Assembly: GCA_030066085.1 (NCBI GenBank)
Contig: JASJCI010000029.1
Span: forward strand, 26,199-90,198
Length of the DNA stretch: 64,000 nucleotides
Direction: 5' to 3'
Source: Gammaproteobacteria bacterium
GTDB taxonomy: Bacteria; Pseudomonadota; Gammaproteobacteria; GCA-001735895
The translations under genes and the position numbers were made by a program. The notes under the pieces are model-generated. The model was given only the letters and a program-made list of their open reading frames with translations, did not search any database and was not told the origin of the DNA. Positions within the stretch are counted from its first letter, which is position 1. Each line of letters opens with the position of its first letter. This document shows positions 43,581-55,081 of this stretch, one piece after another.

Positions 43581-45335
43581 TTGAAGCAAGCCATTCACGA
43601 TCTGATCGCGCAGGCGCTGGCCGCGCTCGAGCAGGCCGAGCGTATTTCCCTGCCCGCGGCGCCGAACATCCAGGTCACGCCATCGAAAGAGGCCGCGCAG
43701 GGTGACTACGCGTCGAACGTCGCGCTGGCGCTGGCGCGACCGCTGCAAATGGCGCCGCGTGATCTCGCCCGGCTGATCGTCGACACAATCGGCCAGCCGC
43801 CCGGGGTCGAACGGATAGAAATTGCCGGCCCCGGATTCATCAACTTTTTCGTTGCCAGCGATGCCAACCTCGAGGTCGTGCGGCGCGTGCTCGCCCAGGG
43901 TGTCGATTACGGACGTGGCCAGGACGGCGCGGGCACCCGCGTGCAGGTCGAGTTCGTGTCGGCCAATCCGACCGGCCCGTTGCACGTCGGCCATGGCCGC
44001 GGCGCGGCCTACGGGGCGACGGTGGCAAACCTGCTCGCGTTCGTCGGTTACGAGGTGCAGCGCGAGTACTACGTCAACGATGCCGGGCGGCAGATGGATA
44101 TTCTCGGCACGTCGACCTGGCTGCGCTACCTCGACCTTTGTGGCGAAACGATCGATTTTCCCAGCAACGGCTACCAGGGCGACTACGTGTGGGACATCGC
44201 CGCGACGCTGCATCGCGAAAACGGCGACCGCTTCCGCCATCCGGCGGCGCAGGTGTTCGCCGATATCGCGCCCGACGCGCCGGCCGGCGGCGACAAGGAA
44301 GAACACATCGATGAGCTGATTGCGCGGGCGCAGACTTTGCTCGGCGATGCCGACTATCGCGTCGTGTTCGATCTCGCCAAGGATACCCTGGTCGACGTGA
44401 TCCGCGACGATCTGCATGCCTTCGGCGTCGATTACGACCGCTGGTTTTCGGAGCGCTCGCTGGCCGACGACGGGCTGATCGAAATCGCGATCGAACGTCT
44501 GTCGGAGCGTGGCCACCTCTACGAGCAGGATGGCGCGCTGTGGTTCCGCTCGACCGATTTCGGCGATGAAAAAGACCGCGTGGTGCGCCGCGAAAACGGT
44601 CACACGACCTATTTCGCGTCGGACATCGCCTACCACATGAACAAGTTCGACCGCGGCTTCGACCGGGTCATCAATGTCTGGGGTGCCGACCATCACGGTT
44701 ATATCGCGCGCGTCAAGGCGTCGCTGACAGCGCTCGGCTACGCCGCCGACGAACTCGAGATCCTGCTGTTCCAGTTCGCCAACCTTTACGAGAACGGCAA
44801 AATGATCGCGATGTCGACGCGCTCCGGCGAGTTCGTTACGCTCAAGCAACTGCGTGACGATGTCGGTCTCGATGCCGCGCGCTTTTTCTACGTCATGCGC
44901 AGGTCGGATCATCACATGGATTTCGATCTCGACCTCGCGCGCGAGCAGTCCAGCGATAACCCGGTGTATTACCTGCAGTATGCCCACGCGCGCATCCAGA
45001 GCGTATTGCGCCAGTGCGCCGACAAGGGCCTTACGGTCGACACCGCGGGCGCCGATCTCGCACCGCTCGGCAACGAGCACGAGCAGGCGCTGCTGCGCCA
45101 GCTCGAGCTTTTTCCCGAACGGGTGGCTACGGCCGCGCGGCGGCGCGAACCGCACCTGGTGATCAACTACCTGCGCGAACTGGCCAACCAGTTTCACTCC
45201 TGGTACAACGCGCACCAGTTCATCGTCGACGATGCCGCGCTGCGCGATGCCCGCGTTACGCTCGCGGTGGCGGTCGGCCAGGTGCTGCGCAACGGCCTGA
45301 CCCTGCTCGGGGTCGGCGCGCCGGAGCAGATGTAG
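43581..45335 (+). CDS. argS: Arginyl-tRNA synthetase
   Basis: The start is TTG at 43581; no in-frame ATG exists upstream, and MKQAIHDLIAQAL aligns with the family N-terminus. The 584-residue class I enzyme shows the HIGH motif within NPTGPLHVGHGRG and a KMSKS-like KMIAMSTRSGEF, as is common in ArgS. The C-terminal anticodon-binding domain ends LLGVGAPEQM. The order priA-argS-SPOR gene is conserved in pseudomonads. The stop is directly followed by the next ATG. Confidence 0.96.
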   Translation: MKQAIHDLIAQALAALEQAERISLPAAPNIQVTPSKEAAQGDYASNVALALARPLQMAPRDLARLIVDTIGQPPGVERIEIAGPGFINFFVASDANLEVVRRVLAQGVDYGRGQDGAGTRVQVEFVSANPTGPLHVGHGRGAAYGATVANLLAFVGYEVQREYYVNDAGRQMDILGTSTWLRYLDLCGETIDFPSNGYQGDYVWDIAATLHRENGDRFRHPAAQVFADIAPDAPAGGDKEEHIDELIARAQTLLGDADYRVVFDLAKDTLVDVIRDDLHAFGVDYDRWFSERSLADDGLIEIAIERLSERGHLYEQDGALWFRSTDFGDEKDRVVRRENGHTTYFASDIAYHMNKFDRGFDRVINVWGADHHGYIARVKASLTALGYAADELEILLFQFANLYENGKMIAMSTRSGEFVTLKQLRDDVGLDAARFFYVMRRSDHHMDFDLDLAREQSSDNPVYYLQYAHARIQSVLRQCADKGLTVDTAGADLAPLGNEHEQALLRQLELFPERVATAARRREPHLVINYLRELANQFHSWYNAHQFIVDDAALRDARVTLAVAVGQVLRNGLTLLGVGAPEQM

Positions 45336-45836
45336 ATGGCGATGGCGAAGAAACAGGGTACATCGCCCCTGGTCTGGGCTTTCCTGCTGCTGGTGCTGGC
45401 TTCTTTCTTCTCGTTGATCGTGTTTCTCGATCAAAGGATTGGCAGGGGTGGAAGCGAGCGCACGCCGGTCAGCGAAAGCAGTCCGGAAAAGAAGCCCGTC
45501 ATCGATTTTTACGATGTGCTGCCGGACCGTAAGATCGAGATCCCGATTTCCGACGAAGATCGCGAAGCCATCGAAAACCCGAGCATCAACAAGCAGGCGG
45601 TCACCCGTGTGATCCTGCGGGCGGGTGCGTTTCAGAGCGCGGCCGATGCGGAGACCATGAAGGCGCGGCTGGCGTTCCTGGGCCTGGAGGCGAAAGTCCA
45701 GGTGGCCGAACTCGAAGCCGGAACCTGGCACCGGGTACAGCTCGGTCCCTTCGCCAGTAACAGCGAACTGTCGCGCGCCGAGAAACTGCTGCTCGGAAAC
45801 GGCATCAAGTACTACCAGGTCGAAGTACCGCAGTAG
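45336..45836 (+). CDS. SPOR-domain membrane protein (FtsN-like)
   Basis: A 166-residue protein with a short cytoplasmic tail, one membrane helix (about residues 12-31), a linker, and a C-terminal SPOR domain (from VTRVILRAGAFQSAADAETMKARLAFLG to LGPFASNSELSRAEKLL). SPOR domains bind denuded septal peptidoglycan. Placement after argS matches the pseudomonad SPOR protein of this synteny block, sometimes called FtsN. It has no space from argS. Confidence 0.85.
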   Translation: MAMAKKQGTSPLVWAFLLLVLASFFSLIVFLDQRIGRGGSERTPVSESSPEKKPVIDFYDVLPDRKIEIPISDEDREAIENPSINKQAVTRVILRAGAFQSAADAETMKARLAFLGLEAKVQVAELEAGTWHRVQLGPFASNSELSRAEKLLLGNGIKYYQVEVPQ

Positions 45837-45841
45837 CGGCC

Positions 45842-46561
45842 TCAGTCGCCGTACAGGGTTAGCAGAAACCAGTCCGGCACCCAGTCACGCGGTTGCGACA
45901 GCCGCTCTTCGTGTTGCCGGTAGTCCGGGCAGTGTTGCGCCACCAGCTGCCAGTAGGCGCGCGAGTGATTGAGGTGGCGCAGGTGGCACAGCTCGTGGAT
46001 CATCAGGTATTCGACCGATGCGCGCGGCAGGAACAGCAGCTGATCGTTGAGGCTTATGTTGCCGCGCGCCGAGCAGCTGCCCCAGCGGGTCTTCTGGCTG
46101 CGAATGCTGACCCGTTTGAATGCCAGACCGGTCTGTCGCGACAGTTCCCGCAACAGGGGCGGCAGACAGTCCTCGGCCCGCGCGCGAATCCACTGGCGCA
46201 GTTCGCCGAGCTGTGTTTCGAAGTCGTCGCTTTGCAGCCGCAGGCTGCTGTCGCACGGGGCCGCGAACAGGTCGAGGGTGGTGCCGGGACGGGGGCGGGC
46301 ATACTCGATCCCGGTGATGCTGTCGTCGAAGGCCAGGCGTATCGCGTCGGGCAGACGCACCGCCGCGCGCAGCCGGGCCTGGCGGTCCAGCTGGCGCCGA
46401 ATCCAGCCGGCATGCTGCTCTACCAGCCGCGGCACTTCACGTTGCGGGAAACGTCGCGGAATGACGATCTCGAGCCCGCCGAAGGGTCTTACCTGCAGCC
46501 TGGCGTGACGCGCCCGCGGGGAAACGCGTAGCGAGTAGCGGATGGGGTTGTCGTCGTTCAT
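45842..46561 (-). CDS. YgjP-like M48-family metallopeptidase
   Basis: I choose the ATG at 46561 (MNDDNPIRYSLRVSPRARHARLQV), giving 239 residues. The zinc motif is MIHELCHLRHLNHS, that is HExxH plus a third ligand, and the conserved RWGSCSARGNISLN precedes it. YgjP/WSS1-like domains are soluble metalloproteases; some act in DNA-protein crosslink repair. It is convergent with the SPOR gene (5 bases between stops). Confidence 0.85.
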   Translation of the reverse strand: MNDDNPIRYSLRVSPRARHARLQVRPFGGLEIVIPRRFPQREVPRLVEQHAGWIRRQLDRQARLRAAVRLPDAIRLAFDDSITGIEYARPRPGTTLDLFAAPCDSSLRLQSDDFETQLGELRQWIRARAEDCLPPLLRELSRQTGLAFKRVSIRSQKTRWGSCSARGNISLNDQLLFLPRASVEYLMIHELCHLRHLNHSRAYWQLVAQHCPDYRQHEERLSQPRDWVPDWFLLTLYGD

Positions 46562-46704
46562 CGGTCGCGCATGATTTCGCTCGGGGCCAGGTGGCGTATC
46601 TTCGGCGGTCCGTGGCAATACTGGCCTGTATAACACAAATCGGGTAGTTTGAGCCATTTGCCAGGCAGGGCCGATCGCGGACCTGCCGTGACGGGGTACG
46701 GGGT

Positions 46705-47706
46705 TTGCAACCGATTACGATTCGCTATCTCAGCGGTCACGACGTGGCCGCGCTCGAACTCGCCAACGACGAAATCCTGGACGCCGTCGAGCAGGCGCTG
46801 CGCGCGCAGGGTGAAGGTCGCACGGTCATCGAGCCGCGCATGCACCTGGTCGCCGACCCTGACTGCGGCGGACATTTCAACGTGCTGCGTGGATACATCG
46901 GCCCCGGTAATAACGCCGGGGTCAAGGTGGTCGGCGACTTCCACGGCAATTACCGGCTCGGCCTGCCGTCCGAGTTCGGCCTGCTCAACCTGTTCGACGG
47001 CCGTACCGGGCAACCGCGCGCGATCCTCGATGCCACCGGTATTACCGAGATGCGCACCGGCGCGGTCACCGCGATCGGCGCGAAATACCTGGCGCCGTCA
47101 CGACCGCGAGTGCTCGGGCACATCGGTGCACGCGGCACCGCCTACTGGAACGTCCGCCTGCTCGACCACCTCTTCGACTTCGAGGAAATACGCGTGCATT
47201 CGCGCCGCGCCGACAGCCGCGAAGCCTTTGGCGAACGTCTTGCCCTCGATCTCGGCAAGCCGGTGCGGGTGGTCGACAACTGGCGCGACTGCCTCGAGGG
47301 TGCCGACATCCTGGTCGAGGCATCGCGTCTCGAGCAGCCGGAGCCGCTGTTACGCACGCGCTGGATTCGCCCGGGCGCGCTGGTGATTCCCTACGGCACC
47401 ATGAGCACGGTCGAGGACGATATCACCGATATCATGCACAAGATCGTGGTCGACGACTGGGGGCAGTGCACCGTTGGTCCCTTTGGCTGCCTGCGGCGCC
47501 ACGTCGACAGTGGTCGGATCACGCGCGCCAGCATTCACGGTGAACTCGGTGAAATCTGCGCCGGCCGCATTACCGGGCGTGAGCGCGACGACGAAACCTG
47601 CCTGCTGTGGCACCGTGGACTGTCGACCTCCGATATCGCGCTTGGCGTCGCCATGCTGGACAAGGCCGAGCGGCTCGGGCTCGGTATGGAGTTACCCTAC
47701 GCGTGA
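46705..47706 (+). CDS. Ornithine cyclodeaminase/mu-crystallin family protein
   Basis: A TTG start at 46705 gives MQPITIRYLSGHDVAALELAND, and no better start was seen. The 333-residue NAD-binding protein has ATGITEMRTGAVTAIGAKYLA with the conserved substrate-site Arg/Thr region. The dinucleotide motif, usually GxGxQA, reads IGARGTAYWN, so it is degenerate. The family includes ornithine and alanine dehydrogenases, pyrroline and ketimine reductases. Its stop overlaps the start of the lyase-like gene by GTGA, suggesting a shared pathway. The substrate is unknown. Confidence 0.82.
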   Translation: MQPITIRYLSGHDVAALELANDEILDAVEQALRAQGEGRTVIEPRMHLVADPDCGGHFNVLRGYIGPGNNAGVKVVGDFHGNYRLGLPSEFGLLNLFDGRTGQPRAILDATGITEMRTGAVTAIGAKYLAPSRPRVLGHIGARGTAYWNVRLLDHLFDFEEIRVHSRRADSREAFGERLALDLGKPVRVVDNWRDCLEGADILVEASRLEQPEPLLRTRWIRPGALVIPYGTMSTVEDDITDIMHKIVVDDWGQCTVGPFGCLRRHVDSGRITRASIHGELGEICAGRITGRERDDETCLLWHRGLSTSDIALGVAMLDKAERLGLGMELPYA

Positions 47707-49184
47707 TCCGGATAACCCGCCGCGAGGATCTCGACTGGGTGACTCTTTACGGGGTTGCCTACCAGGATGCGCCGCTCGAACTCGGTGCCGCGCTGCTGCA
47801 GCGGGTCGAGGCGGGGCGCCGGCACTTCGAGCAACTGATCGCGGCCGGGGCAGCCTGTTACGGCGTGACCACCGGGCTCGGCAAACTGGTCGACGCCGAG
47901 CTCGATGATCAGGCCCGGCGCGACATCGCCGCCAACATGCTGCGCGCCCGCGCGGCCGCGATCGGCGAAGCACTGCCGCGGCCGGCGGTGCGTGCCATGC
48001 TGCTGATTCGCCTGGTCAACTTCCTCGATGGCCGCGCGGCGGTCAGCGCGGATCTCTGCCGCTTCCTGGTCGAGCGCCTCAACGATGGCTTCACGCCGTG
48101 GGTTCCCGTGCTGGGTCACGGTATGGCGGGAGATGCGATTGCGCATACGCATGCCTTCCAGACCCTGATCGGCGAAGGCTTCGTGGTTGGTGCCGACGGT
48201 GCGCGCGAGCCGGCGGCTGCGGCACTGGCCGAACGCGCAGTCGAACCATTCGCGGTCAGCGGGCGCGAGGGCCTGGCCCTGGTCGGCGGCGTCTGTGCCG
48301 CGCCGGCCTGCGCCATGCACGCATATTACCGCGTGACCCGCGCGCTCGAGCTGGCCAACCTGGTTGCCGCGGCCTCGATGGAAGGACTGGCGGCGCCGAA
48401 AGACTCGGTCGATCCGGCCGTGGCGGCGGTTAGCAGCGAGAGCGGTATCGCCAGGGTGATCGAGCGCCTGCGCAAACACCTCGATCACAGCCGTATCGAC
48501 GTGCACAGGCTGCAGGCACCGGTCTCCTACCGGGTGATCCCGCAGGTGCACGGCGCGCTCGACGACGCGCTCGCGCAGCTGCGCGCCAGGATCGAAAATG
48601 CCCTGCGCGACAACAGCGACAATCCGCTGCAGGACGGCGACCGGCTGCTGTCGGTGGGCGGGTTTCACAACCAGCACCTGGTCAACCAGGTCGAGCAGGT
48701 GGCGCTGGCGCTGGCGCATGTCGGCGCGCTTTCCGAACGCCGCTTGCAGCGCCTGCTGCAGGCGGAATTTACCGGCCTGGCCCCGCAGCTTGCCGGCCGC
48801 CCGGGGCTCGACGCCGGACTCGTGGTTGCGCACAAGGCAGCGCTGGATCTCGGTGCGCGACTGCGCGTCATGGCGCAACCGGTTTCGCTGCTGACCGGCG
48901 AATCGTCGGCCGGCCAGGAAGACTACATGTCGCACGCGATTCCCGCCGTGCTGCGCCTGTTCGATATGCTCGAGCTGGTGCATGCGCTGTTCGCCTACGA
49001 ACTGCGTGCCGCCTTCGCCGCGCTCGATCTGCGCAAGCAGCGGGCGGGTGACGACGTCGCCGCCGTACGGCGCTACTTCGCCGAGTCGATCCCGCCGCTG
49101 GAGCGCGATCGAGCGCCGGGGCCCGAGGTCGAAATCCTGCTGGCGCACTTCGAGCGCGACGAATTCCGGCATCTCTGGAACTGA
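47703..49184 (+). CDS. Aromatic amino-acid ammonia-lyase homologue lacking the MIO triad
   Basis: A GTG at 47703 overlaps the previous stop, giving 493 residues. Family marks are YGVTTGLG (catalytic Tyr53 position of HutH), SYRVIPQVHGALDD with the conserved Arg, DNSDNPLQDG, and GQEDYMSHA with the conserved Glu. The Ala-Ser-Gly that cyclises to the MIO cofactor is absent: the place reads GHGMAGDAIAHTH, one residue shorter and without Ser. MIO-dependent deamination as in HutH/PAL is therefore doubtful. It may have another lyase or non-catalytic role. Confidence 0.85.
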   Translation: MIRITRREDLDWVTLYGVAYQDAPLELGAALLQRVEAGRRHFEQLIAAGAACYGVTTGLGKLVDAELDDQARRDIAANMLRARAAAIGEALPRPAVRAMLLIRLVNFLDGRAAVSADLCRFLVERLNDGFTPWVPVLGHGMAGDAIAHTHAFQTLIGEGFVVGADGAREPAAAALAERAVEPFAVSGREGLALVGGVCAAPACAMHAYYRVTRALELANLVAAASMEGLAAPKDSVDPAVAAVSSESGIARVIERLRKHLDHSRIDVHRLQAPVSYRVIPQVHGALDDALAQLRARIENALRDNSDNPLQDGDRLLSVGGFHNQHLVNQVEQVALALAHVGALSERRLQRLLQAEFTGLAPQLAGRPGLDAGLVVAHKAALDLGARLRVMAQPVSLLTGESSAGQEDYMSHAIPAVLRLFDMLELVHALFAYELRAAFAALDLRKQRAGDDVAAVRRYFAESIPPLERDRAPGPEVEILLAHFERDEFRHLWN

Positions 49185-49200
49185 GCAGGCGGGAATTTTC

Positions 49201-50517
49201 ATGGCATCTCGCTGGCAACGAACGCTGTTTTACGCTGCCGGACTGCCGCTGCTGGCGGGGTTGCTCGGTGGCGGCTACTGGCTATTCCTGCATGATCCGG
49301 AACCGGTCGATGCCATCGCCTTTTTCTACCCGGCGCCGGGTATCGCAATTGAAGACAACGCGGCCTGGACGATCGCCGGCCTGGCCGCGCCCGCGGGCAT
49401 GGCGGATTTTCGCCCCTGGGGTTACCAGCAGGTGTTGCACAATCGCGAACGCGCGCGCGAGGGCGATACCCCGCTGCCGCTACTCGGCAGCTATGCCGGC
49501 AGCCGCCAGATTTCGTCTCTCGCGGGGGTCGATCGGCGCCGTCTCTACTGCTGGCTGCCGGATCCGGCGCTGCTGAGCCGCAGCGCGGACTGTTACTCGC
49601 GCGCCGAGCTCGATGACATCCTGCGGCGCAACCGCGAGCGCCTCGAACGTTATGCTTCGCTGTTCACCTATGCCACGCTGGACAACCCGGCCTACTACGG
49701 CATCGATCTCGCCGATCTGCTGGTGTTCAGCGATCTCTACCGCTTGCGCTTGTGGCTGGCGCGCGAGCGCCTGTCGGCAGCGGACCTGGGCGAGGTGTTT
49801 GCTTATTTTCGCTTCTGGGAAGGCCTCGCGCGGCGTGCCGAGGTCGACGTCAACAATCGCCTGATGCTGCTGCTGCACTATCGCAAGGCTTCGGCGCTGC
49901 TGGCCGCGCTGAGCGAGCGCGATCCCTCGGTCCTGTTGCGTTACCACGCCGTTCACGGTCGTTTCGACGAACCCGGCGACGGCCGCGAATTTCTCGATCG
50001 CGCGCTGCGGGGCGAGTATTTTCGCCTGGATCGGCAGCTGTGCCTGTCGCGCGCGCTCGGGCAGGATGGCGATTGCCTGGTCGACGGGCGGCGCTTTCGC
50101 GGCAAGCTGGGCGAGTTTCTCCGCCGCATACACGCGCGCAGGGTAGCGCCAGGGCAATGTGCCGCCGAAATTGCCAGTCAGTCGGGGCCGATCGAGCGCT
50201 TCGATTTCTGGCAAACCCTGCTGCGCGACCCGGCCAACATATCCGGCAATATCCTGCTCACCACGGTCGCAAGCCCCGCTGATCTGTGCCGTCTCTGGCG
50301 CGACTACCTGCTCGAGGCCGAGGCTGGCCGCTGGCGCAACCGTTTCGTCGAGATGGCGCTGGCGCCTGGCGCGCGCGGACCTTCGACGACCCTCTTCAGC
50401 GGTGACCTGACCGGCAACCGCTTCCTGTGGGATGCCGGCGGCGGTCGCCTGCGTTGGTTGAATCGGCAATTCGTGCGCGACTATTCGTTGCGGCTCGATG
50501 GTGTCGCAGCCGAATAG
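49201..50517 (+). CDS. Membrane-anchored protein of unknown function
   Basis: The ATG at 49201 gives MASRWQRTLFYAAGLPLLAGLLGGGYWLF: a short basic tail and one membrane helix, then about 400 residues on the outside. The exported part is largely helical, with several Cys (for example RLYCWLPDP, LCLSRALGQDGDC). It starts 16 bases after the lyase-like gene and is probably in the same transcript. I do not recognise the family. Codon use matches neighbours. Confidence 0.7.
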   Translation: MASRWQRTLFYAAGLPLLAGLLGGGYWLFLHDPEPVDAIAFFYPAPGIAIEDNAAWTIAGLAAPAGMADFRPWGYQQVLHNRERAREGDTPLPLLGSYAGSRQISSLAGVDRRRLYCWLPDPALLSRSADCYSRAELDDILRRNRERLERYASLFTYATLDNPAYYGIDLADLLVFSDLYRLRLWLARERLSAADLGEVFAYFRFWEGLARRAEVDVNNRLMLLLHYRKASALLAALSERDPSVLLRYHAVHGRFDEPGDGREFLDRALRGEYFRLDRQLCLSRALGQDGDCLVDGRRFRGKLGEFLRRIHARRVAPGQCAAEIASQSGPIERFDFWQTLLRDPANISGNILLTTVASPADLCRLWRDYLLEAEAGRWRNRFVEMALAPGARGPSTTLFSGDLTGNRFLWDAGGGRLRWLNRQFVRDYSLRLDGVAAE

Positions 50518-50537
50518 TCCTGTTCTTCGCGCGGCTG

Positions 50538-51386
50538 ATGCCGGAAAATGCCGACATGATCGAAACCGGTGACTTCGTCGCGTTCATGATCGCCCACGAG
50601 GGCATGTTTCGCCTGTGCCTGTTCGTGCTGGTTTTCGGCCTGATGTTCAGCTGGGAAAATCGCGCGCCGAAGCGTGAGCTGACGGTGCCGCGCTGGCAGC
50701 GCTGGCGGCATAACCTGGCGCTGACCGCGCTCAATACGCTGCTGCTGCGGCTGCTGTTTCCGGCCGCCGCGGTCGGCCTGGCGCTGTCGACCAACGCCGC
50801 CGGCTTCGGCCTGTTCAACCGGCTCGCCCTGCCATTGTGGCTCGAGCTGCCGCTCGCCGTGCTGGTACTCGACCTGGCGATCTACTGGCAGCACCGCCTG
50901 ATGCATCGCGTGCCGCTGCTGTGGCGACTGCACCGGGTGCATCATGCCGACCTCGATATCGACCTGACCACCGGCGCCCGCTTTCACCCGCTCGAGATCC
51001 TGCTGTCGATGCTGTACAAGTGGGCCGTGATCCTGCTGCTCGGTCCGGCCACGCTGGCGGTGCTGGTTTTCGAACTGTTACTCAACGGCATGGCGATGTT
51101 CAACCATGCCAACGTGGCGTTGCCGGCGAGGCTCGACCGCGCGCTGCGCCGGCTGCTGGTAACGCCTGACATGCACCGCGTGCATCATTCGATCCGGCGC
51201 GCGGAGAGCGACAGCAATTTCGGTTTCAACCTGTCGTTGTGGGACCGCTGGTTCGGCAGTTATACCGATCAACCCGCGCATGGTCATCGCGGCATGACTA
51301 TCGGCCTGGCCGGGTTGCGCGATGCGCACCAGGTCGACCGCTTGCCGGGTATGCTGAAACTGCCTTTCGTCGGTGGACGTGAGTAG
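50538..51386 (+). CDS. Sterol desaturase/fatty acid hydroxylase superfamily protein
   Basis: I use the ATG at 50538 (MPENADMIETGDFV); one at 50556 is also possible. The 282-residue membrane protein has about four helices and the histidine clusters of di-iron membrane hydroxylases: HRLMH, HRVHH, FNHANV and HRVHHS. These enzymes use O2 to hydroxylate or desaturate lipids. The substrate is unknown. It overlaps upstream coding only in the longer track ORF, which I reject. Confidence 0.85.
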   Translation: MPENADMIETGDFVAFMIAHEGMFRLCLFVLVFGLMFSWENRAPKRELTVPRWQRWRHNLALTALNTLLLRLLFPAAAVGLALSTNAAGFGLFNRLALPLWLELPLAVLVLDLAIYWQHRLMHRVPLLWRLHRVHHADLDIDLTTGARFHPLEILLSMLYKWAVILLLGPATLAVLVFELLLNGMAMFNHANVALPARLDRALRRLLVTPDMHRVHHSIRRAESDSNFGFNLSLWDRWFGSYTDQPAHGHRGMTIGLAGLRDAHQVDRLPGMLKLPFVGGRE

Positions 51387-51414
51387 CCGGGCAGCTGGCG
51401 CGGGCGCAAGCCTG

Positions 51415-52539
51415 ATGAGCGTGCCGCAGGGCGAGTTCGAGCTCATGCGCTGCCCCCCGGCACCGTCCCTGCAGGCCTGGGACGCGGCCGACGAAATGCT
51501 GCTCAGGCACCTCGACGAGATTTGCATACTGCGGCGTGACTCCCGCGTGTTGATCGTCAACGACGGCTTCGGTGCGCTTGCCGTGGCGCTGGCGGATCAT
51601 CGCGTCTATGCCTGGAACGACTCGCTGCTCGCACAGCACGCGCGCGCGCTCAACCTGCGCGCCAACGGTATCGAGGACACCGGCCTCGAATACAACCGCG
51701 ATGCCGCCTTTCCGGCCGCGCCGGCGGACGTGATCCTGTTGAAAATTCCGAAATCGCTGGCCTTGCTGGAACAACAGCTTTATGCCCTGCGCGAGCGGAT
51801 GTTGCCGGATACCCGTTTGCTGGCCGCCGGCATGGCGCGCCACATTCACCGCTCGACCCTCGACCTGTTCGAACAAATCATCGGCCCGACGCTGACCACG
51901 CGCGCGGTGCGCAAGGCCCGGCTGGTCCTGCCGGAGCGTGATTTCTCGCTGACCCAGGGCCAGGGTCCAGGCCCCGGGAGTTATACCCTGGTGCTCGATC
52001 GCGATTACCGGATTCGCAGTCATGCCGGCCTGTTCAGCCGCGACCGGCTCGACCGCGGCAGCCGGATGCTGATCGAGCATTTGCCGACGGGCGATGCCCC
52101 GTTGCGTATCGTCGACCTCGGCTGCGGTAGCGGCGTGGTCGGCATTGCCGCCGCGGCCCTGAACCCGCGCGCGCAACTGTTGTTCAGCGACGAATCCTAC
52201 CTCGCGGTCGACTGTGCGCGTATCAATTTCGAGGATGCCTTCGGCCGCGCGCGGCAAGCGCGTTTCACCGTCGACGACTGCCTGCGCGAGGAGGCCGATG
52301 CCAGTGCCGACCTGGTGCTGGTCAACCCGCCCTTTCACCAGCAGCACAGCGTCGGTGATGCGGTTGCCTGGGAGATGTTCCGCCAGTCGCGCCGGGTGCT
52401 CGAGACGGGCGGTGGCCTGGTAATCGTCGGCAACCGGCACCTGGCCTACCATGCGAAGCTGAAAAAACTGTTCGGCAACGCCGAGGTGCTCGGTTCCGAC
52501 AGCAAGTTCGTCGTCCTGCGCGCCAGCAAAACCCTTTAA
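51415..52539 (+). CDS. rlmG: 23S rRNA m2G1835 methyltransferase RlmG
   Basis: The ATG at 51415 gives MSVPQGEFELMRCPP and 374 residues, close to E. coli RlmG (378); the track's GTG at 51373 would overlap the preceding gene. An N-terminal non-catalytic methyltransferase-like domain is followed by a catalytic one with SAM motif VDLGCGSGVVGIAA and the target-base motif NPPFHQQHS. The family's KIPKSLALLEQQLYALR is present. The enzyme methylates G1835 of 23S rRNA. Confidence 0.92.
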   Translation: MSVPQGEFELMRCPPAPSLQAWDAADEMLLRHLDEICILRRDSRVLIVNDGFGALAVALADHRVYAWNDSLLAQHARALNLRANGIEDTGLEYNRDAAFPAAPADVILLKIPKSLALLEQQLYALRERMLPDTRLLAAGMARHIHRSTLDLFEQIIGPTLTTRAVRKARLVLPERDFSLTQGQGPGPGSYTLVLDRDYRIRSHAGLFSRDRLDRGSRMLIEHLPTGDAPLRIVDLGCGSGVVGIAAAALNPRAQLLFSDESYLAVDCARINFEDAFGRARQARFTVDDCLREEADASADLVLVNPPFHQQHSVGDAVAWEMFRQSRRVLETGGGLVIVGNRHLAYHAKLKKLFGNAEVLGSDSKFVVLRASKTL

Positions 52540-52577
52540 TTGGGGACGTACCCCGTTTTTCCAGGATTGACTTCCTG

Positions 52578-54457
<1,880 letters not shown>

Positions 54458-54461
<4 letters not shown>

Positions 54462-54988
54462 GTCGTACTGCTGCCCTCGAATTCGAAATAGGCGGCGTGC
54501 TCGAAACCGAACATTCGGGCCAGCAGCAGGTCGGGAAAAGATTCGATACGCGTATTGAGATTGCGCACCGCGCCGTTGTAGAAGCGGCGCGCGAACTGGA
54601 TATCCGCTTCCACCGTGCTGATATCGGTTTGCAGCTGCAGGAAACTGCGGTCGGCCTTGAGCTCGGGGTAAGCTTCCTGCAGCGCGTATATCGACAGCAG
54701 CCCGGCGCTGAGACCGGCTTCGGCCCGGCCCCGGTCGCCGGCTTTATGCAGCTGTCCCGCTTCTCCGCGCAGCGCGGTGACGCGGTCCAGCGTCGCCTGC
54801 TCGTAGGATGCGTACTGTTGTACCGCTGCTACCAGCTTGGGGATCAGGTCGTGTCGCCGCTTCAGCTGTACCTCGATATCGCTCCAGCCGGCGAACGTGC
54901 GCTGGCGATCTCGCACCAGCAGGTTGTAGAGATAGATGGCGTAGAGCAAAAGCCCGGCCGCCGCCACGGCGAACAGCCACTCGGTCAT
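54458..54988 (-). CDS. lemA: LemA family protein
   Basis: A 176-residue protein: one N-terminal membrane helix (LFAVAAAGLLLYAIYLYNLLV) followed by a long four-helix-bundle domain with the LemA hallmarks RRHDLIPKLVAAVQQYASYE and ARRFYNGAVRNLNTRIESFP. The tail MFGFEHAAYFEFEG is typical. LemA proteins are linked to envelope stress and partner with DUF2207 or TPM proteins. Translation is coupled to the downstream DUF2207 gene. Confidence 0.92.
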
Positions 54989-55081
54989 GGTCGAGACCCC
55001 CGGTCGCGGGGACGGAGATCGTCGAACCGGTCGATGAAATTGCGGGCGAATTCCTGCGCTGCGAACATGGCGGCCGCGGGC

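Noticed and set aside
52540-52560. Terminator GGGGACGTACCCCGTTTTT after rlmG
   Set aside because: The stem is only 4 bp with a 5-base loop; too weak to list as a feature.
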